Positions 26,463 through 35,439 of a stretch of 64,000 bases of DNA are shown piece by piece. Origin of the DNA: a bacterium. Lineage in GTDB: Bacteria; Vulcanimicrobiota; JABDET01. The position numbers were made by a program, and so were the translations under genes. The stretch is from NCBI GenBank assembly GCA_021800275.1, contig JAJYZB010000004.1, forward strand, positions 19,634-83,633. Direction: 5' to 3'. Within the stretch, counting starts at the first letter, position 1. Each line of letters opens with the position of its first letter. The notes beneath the pieces were generated by a model, which saw only the letters and a list, made by a program, of their open reading frames with translations, ran no database searches and was not told where the DNA came from.

Positions 26463-28849
26463 AAGAAGATAAAACGCTGTCTGAAATGACGCGCCGCGAC
26501 TTTATCAAAAGCTCGCTGACTGTTAGCGGGGCTGCTGCCATTGGTGTCAGTGGATCTCTTGCTGCTGTCCTTGGACTGGAAGGCCATGATTTAAGTCTTA
26601 ACTTTCAAGAAGGGCATTTTCATATTCAAAAACCTCCTGTTCCAGGGGAAAGCGCCTGGATGAAGGGAGAAGAAATAACATACTCCACCAGCTGCTGTCA
26701 GTGTCCTGTAGGGTGTGGAATTCACGTCAGAGTTGTGGAAGGGAGAGGGATCAAAATTGAACCTGATACCACTTCCCCAATCAATAGGGGTGGAATAGGA
26801 CCTAAAGGACAGGCGGGGTTAGAAGTTCTTTATGATCCGGATCGAATTCAGCAGCCTTTAAAACAAATGGGGAAAAAAGGAAGTAATAACTGGAAGCCCA
26901 TTACTTGGGATGAAGCAATTCGGGAATTGACAGAAAAACTCAAGTCTCTGAGGCAGAAAGAAGAGCCTTATAAATTAGCGGTTCTATGTGGGAGACCTAG
27001 AGGGTTTATGAAAGAACTCTGGCAGCGCTTCTGCGCAATTTATGGGACTCCTAATTTCTTCGATTCTTTTTCATTTTCAGGAGGAGAGGGTCCCCTTAAA
27101 ACAGCGGCAAACCTGATGCTTGGAAGCGAAGATATCCCAACTTATGATTGGGACAACACTATGTTTGTCCTCAGCCTGGGCGCTGCGCTCTTTGAGGCAG
27201 CCTGTCAAGGAATTTATTTTTCACGTCTAGCCTTTAATTTAAAACATAAAAATGCATTTAAAAGGCCCACCCTGATTCATGTTGATCCTGCTGCTTCTTT
27301 AACTGCAAAAGAAGCAGATGAATGGATCCCGATTACACCTGGGATGTTCGATCTGCTGGCTCTCAGTATTTCTCACATATTAGTAAGAGAAAACCTTTAT
27401 GATAAAAAATTCATTACAGAACAAACTTTTGGTTTTGAAAAATGGAAAGATTCATCGGGGAGATTCCATCCAGGATTTCGCGATATCCTTAAGCAGTATG
27501 CTCCCGAAAAAATCTCCAGCAGAATCGGAATTCCTGCAGAGCGCATTATTCGTTTAGCGCATGAACTGGCAGAAAATCAACCCAGCATAGTGCTTGTGGA
27601 TTCCCGATCAACTAGCACTTCAAATGGACTTGAGATTGCCCGGTCAGCTCTTGCCTTAAATGCTCTGCTTGGCAGCATTAATCGTCCTGGCGGTGTTTTA
27701 CTGCAGCAGTCAATCCCTTTAACTCCGCTGCCTGCTCCTGTCCTGGATGACCTTTCTAAAAAAGGAGATCACTTTCCAAGAATAGATACTAGAGATGACT
27801 CCATTTCCAAACTTCACGCAGCCTCAGTTGAAGCAGTTCCAGAAAGCATTCTTTCTGATAACCCATATCCTGTTGAAGCTCTTCTCCTCTACTACACCAA
27901 TCCCTTATATTCTCGAATTGATCCCAAGAGGTGGGAAAAAGCCTTTGAAAAAATCCCTTTTATTGCAAGCTTTTCACCTGTTATGGATGAAAGCAACTAT
28001 TATGCTGATTTAATTCTACCGGACTGCACTTATTTAGAACGCTGGGAAGATTCAACTCCTGCCCCTTCTGTTGGATTCCCTGTTTTTGGAATTCGAAGAC
28101 CTGTTGTTGAACCGCTTCACAACACAAAAAATACAGGGGATGTTCTCATTCAGACAGCAAAATCTTTAGGGGACCCTCTTAAAAAAAACTTCCCCTGGGA
28201 AAATTTTAAACACTTTCTTGAAGATCGAGTCAAAGGGCTTCATAAAATAAAAGAGGGGTCAATTCAAGGATCCAGTGAACATGCCTTTTTCAGACACCTT
28301 CGCAGAGCAGGGCATTGGGAAGAGGAAAAAACTCCTTTCCAGCCTTATGAAACCTTTTTTAAAACCCCTTCGAAAAAGTTTGAATTTTATTCCCCAAAAG
28401 CTCAGGCATTTCTTATGACATCTCCTCCTGTTTGGGAAGGGGACCCCTCCCAATTTCCTTTTTATTTTCTTCCATACAAACCTGCCACTTATGCAGAAGG
28501 AAGTGGAGCCAATCAACCCTGGCTGCATCAAATCAGAAAACTTCATCAAATGGTTTGGTGGGATTCCTGGATCGAGATCAATCAAAGGATAGGTGAAAAT
28601 TTAGGAATTCAAAGTGGAGATTGGGTTTGGGTTTCCTCTCCTTCCGGAGAGTTTAAAACTAAAGTAAGGCTTTCAAAAGAAACACCTGTTGGAATAATAT
28701 GGATGGCTCGTGGGATGGGACATACTCAAATGGGGAGATTTGCAAAAAGAAGAGGGGAAAATCCAAATCTTATTCTAATACCTCATATCAATAAAAGGAC
28801 TGGAATCATGCCTGTCTGGGGAACCAGAGCAGCCGTTAAAAAAGCATGA
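26459..28849 (+). CDS. Molybdopterin oxidoreductase-family catalytic subunit (Tat-exported), atypical FeS site
   Basis: I chose ATG at 26459, which gives an ATGA overlap; an earlier ATG at 26450 sits directly on its own GGGG. The 796-residue protein starts with a Tat signal (TRRDFIKSS, residues 11-19). It follows the DMSO reductase family plan: N-terminal FeS site, RIQQPLKQMG, WDEAIRELTEKL, molybdopterin domains, and a C-terminal domain starting near IEINQRIGENLG. The FeS site is C79-x2-C82-x3-C86, but the fourth cysteine (normally in CPKG) is Gly114 (GGIGPKGQ). This would fit a [3Fe-4S] cluster or none. The residue aligned with the metal ligand looks like Ser207, in NFFDSFSFSGGE. It could be a true molybdo/tungsto-enzyme or a cofactor-free ActB-like scaffold. 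Confidence 0.87.
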   Translation: MKEDKTLSEMTRRDFIKSSLTVSGAAAIGVSGSLAAVLGLEGHDLSLNFQEGHFHIQKPPVPGESAWMKGEEITYSTSCCQCPVGCGIHVRVVEGRGIKIEPDTTSPINRGGIGPKGQAGLEVLYDPDRIQQPLKQMGKKGSNNWKPITWDEAIRELTEKLKSLRQKEEPYKLAVLCGRPRGFMKELWQRFCAIYGTPNFFDSFSFSGGEGPLKTAANLMLGSEDIPTYDWDNTMFVLSLGAALFEAACQGIYFSRLAFNLKHKNAFKRPTLIHVDPAASLTAKEADEWIPITPGMFDLLALSISHILVRENLYDKKFITEQTFGFEKWKDSSGRFHPGFRDILKQYAPEKISSRIGIPAERIIRLAHELAENQPSIVLVDSRSTSTSNGLEIARSALALNALLGSINRPGGVLLQQSIPLTPLPAPVLDDLSKKGDHFPRIDTRDDSISKLHAASVEAVPESILSDNPYPVEALLLYYTNPLYSRIDPKRWEKAFEKIPFIASFSPVMDESNYYADLILPDCTYLERWEDSTPAPSVGFPVFGIRRPVVEPLHNTKNTGDVLIQTAKSLGDPLKKNFPWENFKHFLEDRVKGLHKIKEGSIQGSSEHAFFRHLRRAGHWEEEKTPFQPYETFFKTPSKKFEFYSPKAQAFLMTSPPVWEGDPSQFPFYFLPYKPATYAEGSGANQPWLHQIRKLHQMVWWDSWIEINQRIGENLGIQSGDWVWVSSPSGEFKTKVRLSKETPVGIIWMARGMGHTQMGRFAKRRGENPNLILIPHINKRTGIMPVWGTRAAVKKA

Positions 28850-29736
28850 ACATGAATAAACTGCAAGACTTATGGATTAAAATTGTTAGAGGATGGTTTT
28901 CAAAAGAAAAAAAACCTTCCTCTAAATTTGGAATAACCCGCAGGGGAGCCATTAAAATCCTGACTTTTTGGTCAGGATTTTTAGCTGCTTTCATAGCAGA
29001 TCCAAAAAAAAGTTGGGGTTTCGCTAAAAACAAAATCACTGCAAAACGAAAACAAGGACATATTCCAAAATGGGGTATGGTGATTGATTTAGAGCAGTGC
29101 ACTGGCTGCGGGGGGTGTGTCATGGCATGTGCCCAAGAAAACAACATACCTTTTCCCAGACATGGAAAAGAATATGATGGAACCCAGATCTTATGGATGA
29201 ATTTACTCAATAATCCCAGCCCTTTCCCTATGCCTTGCATGCAGTGTGAGGACCCTCCTTGTGTTAAGGTTTGTCCTGTAGGAGCTACCAGCATAAATGA
29301 TGAAGGGCTTGTGGTCCAAAATTACGGACGGTGCATTGGCTGCCGCTACTGCATGGAAGCCTGCCCTTATTCTGTTAAATTTTTTAACTGGGATGAACCT
29401 GAATGGCCAGGAAGTTTAAAAGAGCTTCTTAATCCCGATGTTTCTACCCGCCCTAAAGGAGTAGTTGAAAAATGCACATTCTGCGAGCAGAGAATTCGCG
29501 CCTATCGAGAAGAGTGCGAAATCACCCAAACACCTATGAAAGATAAGAAATTGCAGAGGCTGACAGCCTGTGCAGCAACCTGTCCAACCCGAGCCATCAT
29601 TTTTGGAGACCTTAATGATCCTGAAAGCGAAGTTTCAAAACTTTCACAGAGCCCTCGAGCCATAAAACTGCTGAAAGAATTAGGAACAAAACCTAAAGTC
29701 ACTTATCTTACAAAACAAGGGAGTGTTAAACCATGA
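28846..29736 (+). CDS. Four-cluster ferredoxin-like electron-transfer subunit (PsrB/HybA/ActB2-type)
   Basis: The start overlaps the previous stop (ATGA). The 296-residue protein has a twin-arginine-like N-terminus with only one clear Arg pair (ITRRGAIKIL) and a hydrophobic stretch, so it is probably exported alone or with its partner. Sixteen cysteines form four cluster motifs: CTGCGGCVMAC, C-x2-C-x4-C in CMQCEDPPCVKVC, CIGCRYCMEAC, and a split CTFC...CAATC. This is the standard electron wire between a molybdopterin subunit and an NrfD membrane subunit. In alternative complex III the equivalent domain is fused to the molybdopterin-like domain; here the genes are separate. Confidence 0.93.
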   Translation: MNMNKLQDLWIKIVRGWFSKEKKPSSKFGITRRGAIKILTFWSGFLAAFIADPKKSWGFAKNKITAKRKQGHIPKWGMVIDLEQCTGCGGCVMACAQENNIPFPRHGKEYDGTQILWMNLLNNPSPFPMPCMQCEDPPCVKVCPVGATSINDEGLVVQNYGRCIGCRYCMEACPYSVKFFNWDEPEWPGSLKELLNPDVSTRPKGVVEKCTFCEQRIRAYREECEITQTPMKDKKLQRLTACAATCPTRAIIFGDLNDPESEVSKLSQSPRAIKLLKELGTKPKVTYLTKQGSVKP

Positions 29737-31301
29737 ACTGCATCCTGCCAAATAGAATCTGGAAATTTTCATGGCACTGGCTCATTCTATCTTTCATTCT
29801 TCTCATTCCAATCGGAAATGGGATTTATGCCTATCTCATTCAGATTCATGAAGGGCTTATTTCTACAGGAATGAGAACTATCGGACTTGGTGGAGCTTCC
29901 TGGGGATTGAACATCTGCTACTATATTTATTTCGCAGGCTTAACGTTTGGAGGGATTACGACTGCTGCATTGACTCGCCTTTTAAAAATAAAAGAACTTG
30001 AACCCATCACCAGATTAGCCGAGCTATTAGCCTTATTCAGTTTATTTATGGCTGCCCCTTGTCTATTATCTGATTTAGGAAGACCGATTGATGGCGCTTT
30101 GTTTTTCCCTCAGTATGGAGAAGCGCGCTCTCCTTTTTTTGGAACGTTCACCATGGCAGCTGTTGGATATTTTTTTGCGAGCTTAGTCTATTTATGGCTT
30201 GCGGGAAGAGAAGATGCCTATATGTGCGCTCAGCAAGATTTTTCTTTTAAATGGTTCTATAAATTGTGGGCATTTGGGTACAGAGGAACTGAAGAAGAAA
30301 ATGAGTGTCATCATAAAGTCAGCTTCTGGCTAGCTTTGATCATTGTTCCACTGCTTGTTGCAGCCACTTCTTCTTTAGGCGTTGTTTTCGGAATCCAGGT
30401 AGGACGGCCAGGATGGTTTGATGCCCTTCAGGCTCCTGAGTTTGTTGTCCTTGCTGCCATTTCCGGAGTAGGAGCCTTAATTTTTATCTCTGCTGTTGTT
30501 CGCTCTGTTCTTCACACAGAAGATGATCCCTATAAAGACGCCATTTCGCAGAAGACTCTGCGGTGGCTCTCAAACCTCCTCTGGATTCTGATTCTTATTT
30601 ATCTTTACTTTATGGCTGTGGATCTGCTCACCTCGATTTATTCTTCTGAAACGATAGAAAAAGTGGTCACTCGAGCGACTCTTTTTGGACCTTATGCTCC
30701 AATTTTTTGGACTATGATAGGATTATTTCTTATCTCTTTTCTCATCCTGTTTATTCAATATGTTTTTAAACACTACAAAACCGGTTTAATGGTCGCTGCA
30801 GGAGTGATGGTGAACTTTGCTGCTGTTTTAAAGCGATATTTGATTGTCATACCTTCCCAAACGTACGGCACTTATCTTCCCTATATTCATGGACATTATT
30901 ATCCGACATGGGGGGAGTACTCCATTGTCACCGCAGCTTTTGCGGCAGAACTTCTCCTCTTCTTATTATTCATGAAGGTTTTCCCTATCATCCCTTTAAA
31001 AATTACAGGAACAAGACCCAGTGTTCCAATTAAACCCTGGGGAAAAATTTTAAAAAAAGCTTTTTTTGTCGGAACCCTCTCCTTTGGACTCACCCTTACT
31101 GTGGTTGGATTCCTGGCATCGGCTCGAATTGGAGTAAAACCCTACCTGGATCCGATCATTCCCTGGAGTCCAGTCGTATTCATTATCGGTGTTATGATAT
31201 CCCTTTATTCCCCTGCTGTCTATGAAGTTTCACCTTTTAACTTCTCCAGCCGCGATCTTTCTCAACCCATCAAACCCGTAAGTGGGAGGAAGCAGGAATA
31301 A
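29733..31301 (+). CDS. NrfD/PsrC-type quinone-interacting membrane subunit
   Basis: The start overlaps the FeS gene stop (ATGA). The 522-residue protein has about ten predicted membrane helices. The region YIYFAGLTFGGI through LFSLFMAAPCLLSDLGRP (helices 2-3) is typical of the NrfD fold, where quinone or menaquinone binds near conserved acidic and polar residues. Length suits the ten-helix PsrC/ActC type better than the eight-helix type. It ends the respiratory gene block; the next genes are on the opposite strand. It would take electrons from, or give them to, the quinone pool. Confidence 0.93.
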   Translation: MNCILPNRIWKFSWHWLILSFILLIPIGNGIYAYLIQIHEGLISTGMRTIGLGGASWGLNICYYIYFAGLTFGGITTAALTRLLKIKELEPITRLAELLALFSLFMAAPCLLSDLGRPIDGALFFPQYGEARSPFFGTFTMAAVGYFFASLVYLWLAGREDAYMCAQQDFSFKWFYKLWAFGYRGTEEENECHHKVSFWLALIIVPLLVAATSSLGVVFGIQVGRPGWFDALQAPEFVVLAAISGVGALIFISAVVRSVLHTEDDPYKDAISQKTLRWLSNLLWILILIYLYFMAVDLLTSIYSSETIEKVVTRATLFGPYAPIFWTMIGLFLISFLILFIQYVFKHYKTGLMVAAGVMVNFAAVLKRYLIVIPSQTYGTYLPYIHGHYYPTWGEYSIVTAAFAAELLLFLLFMKVFPIIPLKITGTRPSVPIKPWGKILKKAFFVGTLSFGLTLTVVGFLASARIGVKPYLDPIIPWSPVVFIIGVMISLYSPAVYEVSPFNFSSRDLSQPIKPVSGRKQE

Positions 31302-31341
31302 GATCAAACGCATCCACGCAGGAAGCGCAGAAATTCGGAAC

Positions 31342-31806
31342 TCAGGAGGGAGAAATCCCTGTTTCTGTTTCATCCAGGGTTACAAGGGCTTCTCTCTGCT
31401 TTGGAGTAAGAGACTGCGAAACTGAAACTGCTTTCAGCAATTTACCCGCTTCCTGGCTGGAAATTTTCCCGCTCTGCTGATCTTCCTCAATTTTCTTTTT
31501 AATAAAAGGAAAAACACTCTGTCCCATAACTGTCCCCTCAATAAATGCTTTCCTGTTGTTAATTGTAAACCAGAGATATTGAGTTTTCCCATGGATTTTT
31601 CGCGCAAACAGTTCTTTGTCTTTCATGTTCATACTTTTATAAAGATTGACAGCAGCTTCCGGCATCGTTAAAAGGGTCTGGACTAAATTAGGATGTTCCT
31701 GAGCTACTGTCTGCCATATTTGTGATGAAATCCCATAAAGATTCCCAGCTGCAGTTCCTTGAGAATTTGAAAAATTCCCTTCTGATCCAAGCCTTGAAAC
31801 ATCCAC
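31342..31806 (-). CDS. Hypothetical protein, 154 residues
   Basis: A longer frame starts with GTG at 31815, but that codon overlaps the AGGAGG site. The GTG at 31806 is eight bases after it and is preferred. I do not recognise the family. The N-terminal ~25 residues are Ser/Gly-rich and probably disordered, and no signal peptide or membrane helix is visible. The middle (ARKIHGKTQYLWFTINNRKAF) and a helical C-terminal half rich in Lys/Gln/Ser (KKKIEEDQQSGKISSQEAGK) suggest a small helical cytoplasmic protein. It is 93 bases downstream of the next unknown gene on the same strand. Confidence 0.6.
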   Translation of the reverse strand: MDVSRLGSEGNFSNSQGTAAGNLYGISSQIWQTVAQEHPNLVQTLLTMPEAAVNLYKSMNMKDKELFARKIHGKTQYLWFTINNRKAFIEGTVMGQSVFPFIKKKIEEDQQSGKISSQEAGKLLKAVSVSQSLTPKQREALVTLDETETGISPS

Positions 31807-31899
31807 AACACTCACCTCCTGCCAATATGGAGCATCTCTTTAAATGATACTCTGGAAACGCGCGCCTCCATCCAAGCTTAATAGAAGACAAAATACTTT

Positions 31900-32490
31900 T
31901 TAATTAACTGAAGAATCCTTTTTATCTGAAACCCAGGAAAGTTTCAGCAGCTCTGATAATACGCTTTTAACCACTTCAGGAGTAATTTCATCCAGAGGTT
32001 TTTCCCGCAAGAATTGCAAAATAACTGAGATAAAGTCGGGCTGAAAATTCATCCGATTGATAGAATATTTCTCAAAAATTTCAAAAATGCGGCTGACCTC
32101 TGTCCGATGAATTGGGCTGGAAAAAAAAGAACCGGATGCCTGTTCATTTTTTGTTAAAATATAATATTTTTTATCAAATTCTGCGTCCCCAGTTTTTATT
32201 TTTTTCTCAAGAAAAAGCGGTTCTTCGATCTTGTCAAAAAGAATCTCCCTGCGAACAGAAAAATATTCATCTGAAACTAACGACGTGTAATTTTCGCATG
32301 AAATGCCGACCTCAAGCTCAGGTGGAGGTGAACCCGCTTCAGATAATACATATGCAACTGAAGCTAACGGTCCGAAATATTCAATTGTAAAATCTCTTCC
32401 TTGAAAGTTTCCTTCCACGACATCATTGTCAGAGACTGTCCCATTTAAGGCAGCCGCTAAGTTCTGCAAAAAGACACCTATATTATTCAT
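31900..32490 (-). CDS. Hypothetical protein, 196 residues
   Basis: ATG at 32490 has a strong AAGGAGGAAGAGG site. The protein is acidic and soluble with no signal peptide. The N-terminal half is predicted beta-rich (NGTVSDNDVVEGNFQGRDFTIEYFG, read in parts). It includes a segment KTGDAEFDKKYYILT, a pattern I have seen in uncharacterised bacterial proteins of unknown function. The C-terminal third is helical. It shares strand and spacing with the 154-residue unknown, and the two may form a small operon separate from the respiratory block. Confidence 0.65.
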   Translation of the reverse strand: MNNIGVFLQNLAAALNGTVSDNDVVEGNFQGRDFTIEYFGPLASVAYVLSEAGSPPPELEVGISCENYTSLVSDEYFSVRREILFDKIEEPLFLEKKIKTGDAEFDKKYYILTKNEQASGSFFSSPIHRTEVSRIFEIFEKYSINRMNFQPDFISVILQFLREKPLDEITPEVVKSVLSELLKLSWVSDKKDSSVN

Positions 32491-32803
32491 TCTGCCTCTT
32501 CCTCCTTATGATTTGGAAACTCTATTCTGATCCAACCTGAAACTCTTAGGCAATCAAGAGAATTCGCGTGTCTAAGGGGTTCTTCTGCTTTTGGACAATT
32601 CCTTTTTAAAGGGATTTTTCCCTGTTCTGCTGGAAATCCTCTGCCTACGATTGCCACTGAACTTGTTGAGATTGGATTTGCTATCGCAAATTATTTCCGA
32701 GTAAAACATAAAGCCGATCGAAAGATGAATAAACAACCGAAAGAGGTAGATAAAGCATTGAAACAGTAAATGGAACCTGAGAAGGGAAAGGTTTTCTGCT
32801 TTA
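32491..32803. other. 313-bp intergenic region, no gene supported
   Basis: This gap separates two minus-strand genes. On the plus strand there is a frame ending ELVEIGFAIANYF...KALKQ at about 32769 that is open for some 80 codons. It has no ATG, GTG or TTG start in a useful position and no ribosome site, so I do not call it. No terminator with a U-tract is clear. Confidence 0.5.
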
Positions 32804-34822
32804 TTATCCTTCTCTCACATCCAGGGTTTTGCGATCTTCTAACACTTTCAACATGTTTTGAGGATCGGTTATAGGAGGATAACAGGTGTTATTGAAACAA
32901 ATATAGGCTTTTGTTCCTTGATTCTCATTCACTTCATCCAGTAAAACAGTTAAGTTAGGAAAAAATCCTGCCCTCAGCGCATGAATAAATGAACGGGTGT
33001 CCTCTTTAAGCCGATTTCCTTTAAGAGTCAGTCTTTTAGGAGCCAGTGCAAAATCAAATCCTATCATGAACTGCGCGAAATGAGAGGGAGATCCATTCAC
33101 TTGTTTAGAAAATAAACGAGCAGTCTGATCCGCCTTTTCTTTCCAGGATGAATCTTCAATCAGTTCGCTCAATCTCCAAAAACTGCAAGCAGCCACTGAA
33201 TTTCCTGAAGGGACTGCCCCATCATAAATCTCTTTTGTCCGCGTTAAAATCTCCTCAGAGTCATGAGAAGTCAGATAAAATCCTCCCTGTTTTTCATCCC
33301 AAAAATTCGAGACTAAAATTTGACTCAACTCTAATGCTTTATCAAGATACTCTTGTTTAAACGTGGATTCATAGAGTTCAATCAACCCCCATATCAAAAA
33401 AGCATAATCATTGAGATTAGCAGGAACAGATGCTTCCCCATCACGCCAGCGATGGGAAAATCCTGAAGCTCTTCTCATTTTATTCCAGATAAAGTGAACT
33501 ACTTCTTCTGCCTTATCAGCATACTGCGGCCGGCTGAAAGCAAAAGAGGCTTTTGCAAGAGCTGCAGTCATCAATCCATTCCAGTCCATTAAAATTTTAT
33601 CATCCAAATAAGGCGGAACTCTCTTTCTTCTTGCTTCAAACAGTTTTTCCCGAATCTTTTCGAATCTTATTTCATCAAAAAGAGGCGGCGAATTTTGTGT
33701 CAAATGAAGAATATTTTCCCCAACTGACTGACCAGAATGCTCTTCGTAAAAATTCCCTTCCTCTGTTATTCCAAACCGTGAACAAATGTATTCGGCATCA
33801 GATGGATCAAGGGTTTGAGAAATCTCTGACTTTGTCCATACATAATATTTCCCTTCTTCCCCTTCACTGTCAGCATCTTCAGAACAGTAAAAACCTCCTC
33901 CCTGATTTTGCAAAACTCTAAAAGCATAATCAAAAATCTCCTCTGCTGTTTTTTTATACTCTTTTTTCCCTGTCGCTTGAAATGCTTCTGTGTAAGCAAG
34001 AGCAAGGAGAGCCTGATCATACAGCATTTTCTCAAAATGGGGAACAAGCCATTCACGGTCAACAGAATAGCGGTGAAATCCGAACCCAATCTGATCCCAG
34101 ATTCCTCCCCATCTCATGGAATTCAATGTTTTTTCAACGATATTCAGGGCAGTCTGATTCCTGGTTCTTTTCCAGTATCTTAATAAAAAAGAGAGCTGAT
34201 GAGGCATAGGAAATTTAGGCTGAATGCCAAATCCGCCAAAAACAGGATCAAATCTCTCAGATAATTCGTGATAGGCTTGTTCTAAAACTCTTTCATTTAA
34301 AACCTCTCCACCCGAAAACTCTTCTTCAATTTTTAAATGTCGAATAATCTCATCCGAAGACCGCAGCAGATCTTCCTGCCGTGTCATCCAAGCTTTTTTT
34401 ATCTCTGAAATCAAGTCTATCATCCCAATCATTCTGCTGCTGCTTCGTTTCGGGAAATAAGTTCCCGCAAAAAACGGTTTTTTCTCAGAGGTCATGATGA
34501 TGGTCAGAGGCCAGCCCCCTGTTCCTGTTACCATCTGGCAGACTTTCATATAAATTGCATCAATATCCGGCCGTTCCTCACGATCCACTTTAATACAAAT
34601 AAAAACTTCATTCAGCAGTTTTGCCACTTCCTCATCTTCAAATGATTCATGTGCCATCACATGACACCAGTGACAGGTGGAATATCCAATTGACAGAAAA
34701 ACAGGCTTATTCTCTTTTCCAGCTAACTGGAAAGCTTCATCGCACCAGGGATACCAGTTTACCGGATTGCCTGCATGCTGGAGCAAATAAGGCGATTTTT
34801 CTAAAGCTAACCGATTTGGCAT
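32804..34822 (-). CDS. YyaL/SPATA20-type thioredoxin-fold (DUF255) protein
   Basis: The 672-residue protein begins [24 protein letters not shown], the signature of this family. A thioredoxin-like domain follows with a CHWC motif ([10 protein letters not shown], ~50-60) and [15 protein letters not shown]. The remainder is an (alpha/alpha)6 barrel like N-acylglucosamine 2-epimerase, with [17 protein letters not shown] and [16 protein letters not shown]. The biochemical role of the family is not established. The start ATG lies only four bases after the stop of a displaced tolC 3' end, which suggests that tolC and this gene were once adjacent. Confidence 0.9.
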   Translation of the reverse strand: MPNRLALEKSPYLLQHAGNPVNWYPWCDEAFQLAGKENKPVFLSIGYSTCHWCHVMAHESFEDEEVAKLLNEVFICIKVDREERPDIDAIYMKVCQMVTGTGGWPLTIIMTSEKKPFFAGTYFPKRSSSRMIGMIDLISEIKKAWMTRQEDLLRSSDEIIRHLKIEEEFSGGEVLNERVLEQAYHELSERFDPVFGGFGIQPKFPMPHQLSFLLRYWKRTRNQTALNIVEKTLNSMRWGGIWDQIGFGFHRYSVDREWLVPHFEKMLYDQALLALAYTEAFQATGKKEYKKTAEEIFDYAFRVLQNQGGGFYCSEDADSEGEEGKYYVWTKSEISQTLDPSDAEYICSRFGITEEGNFYEEHSGQSVGENILHLTQNSPPLFDEIRFEKIREKLFEARRKRVPPYLDDKILMDWNGLMTAALAKASFAFSRPQYADKAEEVVHFIWNKMRRASGFSHRWRDGEASVPANLNDYAFLIWGLIELYESTFKQEYLDKALELSQILVSNFWDEKQGGFYLTSHDSEEILTRTKEIYDGAVPSGNSVAACSFWRLSELIEDSSWKEKADQTARLFSKQVNGSPSHFAQFMIGFDFALAPKRLTLKGNRLKEDTRSFIHALRAGFFPNLTVLLDEVNENQGTKAYICFNNTCYPPITDPQNMLKVLEDRKTLDVREG

Positions 34823-34826
34823 TCTC

Positions 34827-35000
34827 TTATAACCCTGCAGCCCAGTTCAAATATGCCTGTAAGACATTCAACTCATGCAGCGCTCGAATCTCCTGATACT
34901 GAGCTTTTGTTAAAACATCTTCTGCATTCAGAACTTCTTTCCCTCGGCAAATTTTTCCGCAATCTTTTCCAGCACTTCCTTGATGAGTTTGCCCCTTCAT
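34827..35000 (-). pseudogene. Displaced copy of the tolC 3' end (copy 4)
   Basis: On the minus strand, 34827-34937 encodes a tail like that of the intact TolC at 41168: EVLNAEDVLTKAQYQEI versus EVLDAEDALTKAQYQEI, ending in NWAAGL and a stop. A 57-codon frame with its own AGGAGTG begins at 35000, but its first 20 codons look unrelated to TolC. The junction lies at GGGAAAG/AAGTTCTG. This copy lacks the ~100-bp internal deletion found in copies 2 and 3. It may be the original end of tolC, cut off by the island. Confidence 0.7.
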
Positions 35001-35029
35001 TTTTCACTCCTGAATTTAATTTCACAGAA

Positions 35030-35058
35030 TTGACATTATATAGCATATATGCTATAAT
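35030..35058 (+). promoter_or_regulatory. Consensus promoter with palindromic operator for the HigBA-like module
   Basis: TTGACA (35030-35035), a 17-base spacer and TATAAT (35053-35058) form a perfect sigma70 promoter. The 18-base palindrome TATAGCATATATGCTATA (35039-35056) covers the spacer and most of the -10 box, as expected for repression by the toxin-antitoxin complex. Transcription should start near 35065, at or next to the GTG start, so the mRNA is probably leaderless. Confidence 0.85.
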
Positions 35059-35065
35059 TTTATTG

Positions 35066-35437
35066 GTGACGTGGAATGTCGAATATAACGATGAATTCAA
35101 AGCAGAATTCGATGCCCTGGAGGAAGACGTTAAAGACGAAATTCGTGCCCATGCACTACTGCTTGAAGAGTTTGGGCCTGCGTTGAAACGTCCCAGGTCC
35201 GACACTCTCCACGGCTCGTGTTATGCGAACATGAAAGAACTCCGCTTTAATGCGGCTAATGGTGTATGGGGAGTGGCTTTTGCGTTCGATCCAGAGCGAA
35301 AGGCAATTCTCTTAGCGGCTGGAGACAAATCCGGAGTTAAGGAAAAACGCTTCTACAAGGAGCTGATTCGTAAGTCTGACAAACGATTCAGAGCACATTT
35401 GGAGCGATTAAAGAAGGCAAAGGAGGAGGCGAAATAA
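35066..35437 (+). CDS. Type II toxin, RelE/HigB (Gp49-like) family
   Basis: The frame extends upstream through the promoter, so I place the start at GTG 35066 (VTWNVEYNDEF), which matches the usual N-terminus of these toxins. The product has 123 residues. Family marks are EYNDEFKAEFDAL, MKELRFNAANGVWGVAFAFDP, KAILLAAGDKSG and a basic C-terminal helix (FYKELIRKSDKRFRAHLERLKKAK). Such toxins cleave mRNA at the ribosome. The antitoxin gene follows two bases later, so toxin comes first, as in higBA. The GTG lies at the expected transcription start with no leader. Confidence 0.88.
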   Translation: MTWNVEYNDEFKAEFDALEEDVKDEIRAHALLLEEFGPALKRPRSDTLHGSCYANMKELRFNAANGVWGVAFAFDPERKAILLAAGDKSGVKEKRFYKELIRKSDKRFRAHLERLKKAKEEAK

Positions 35438-35439
35438 CC

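Noticed and set aside
32491..32803. Plus-strand open frame ending about 32769
   Set aside because: It is open for about 80 codons but has no usable start codon or ribosome site, and gives no recognisable protein.
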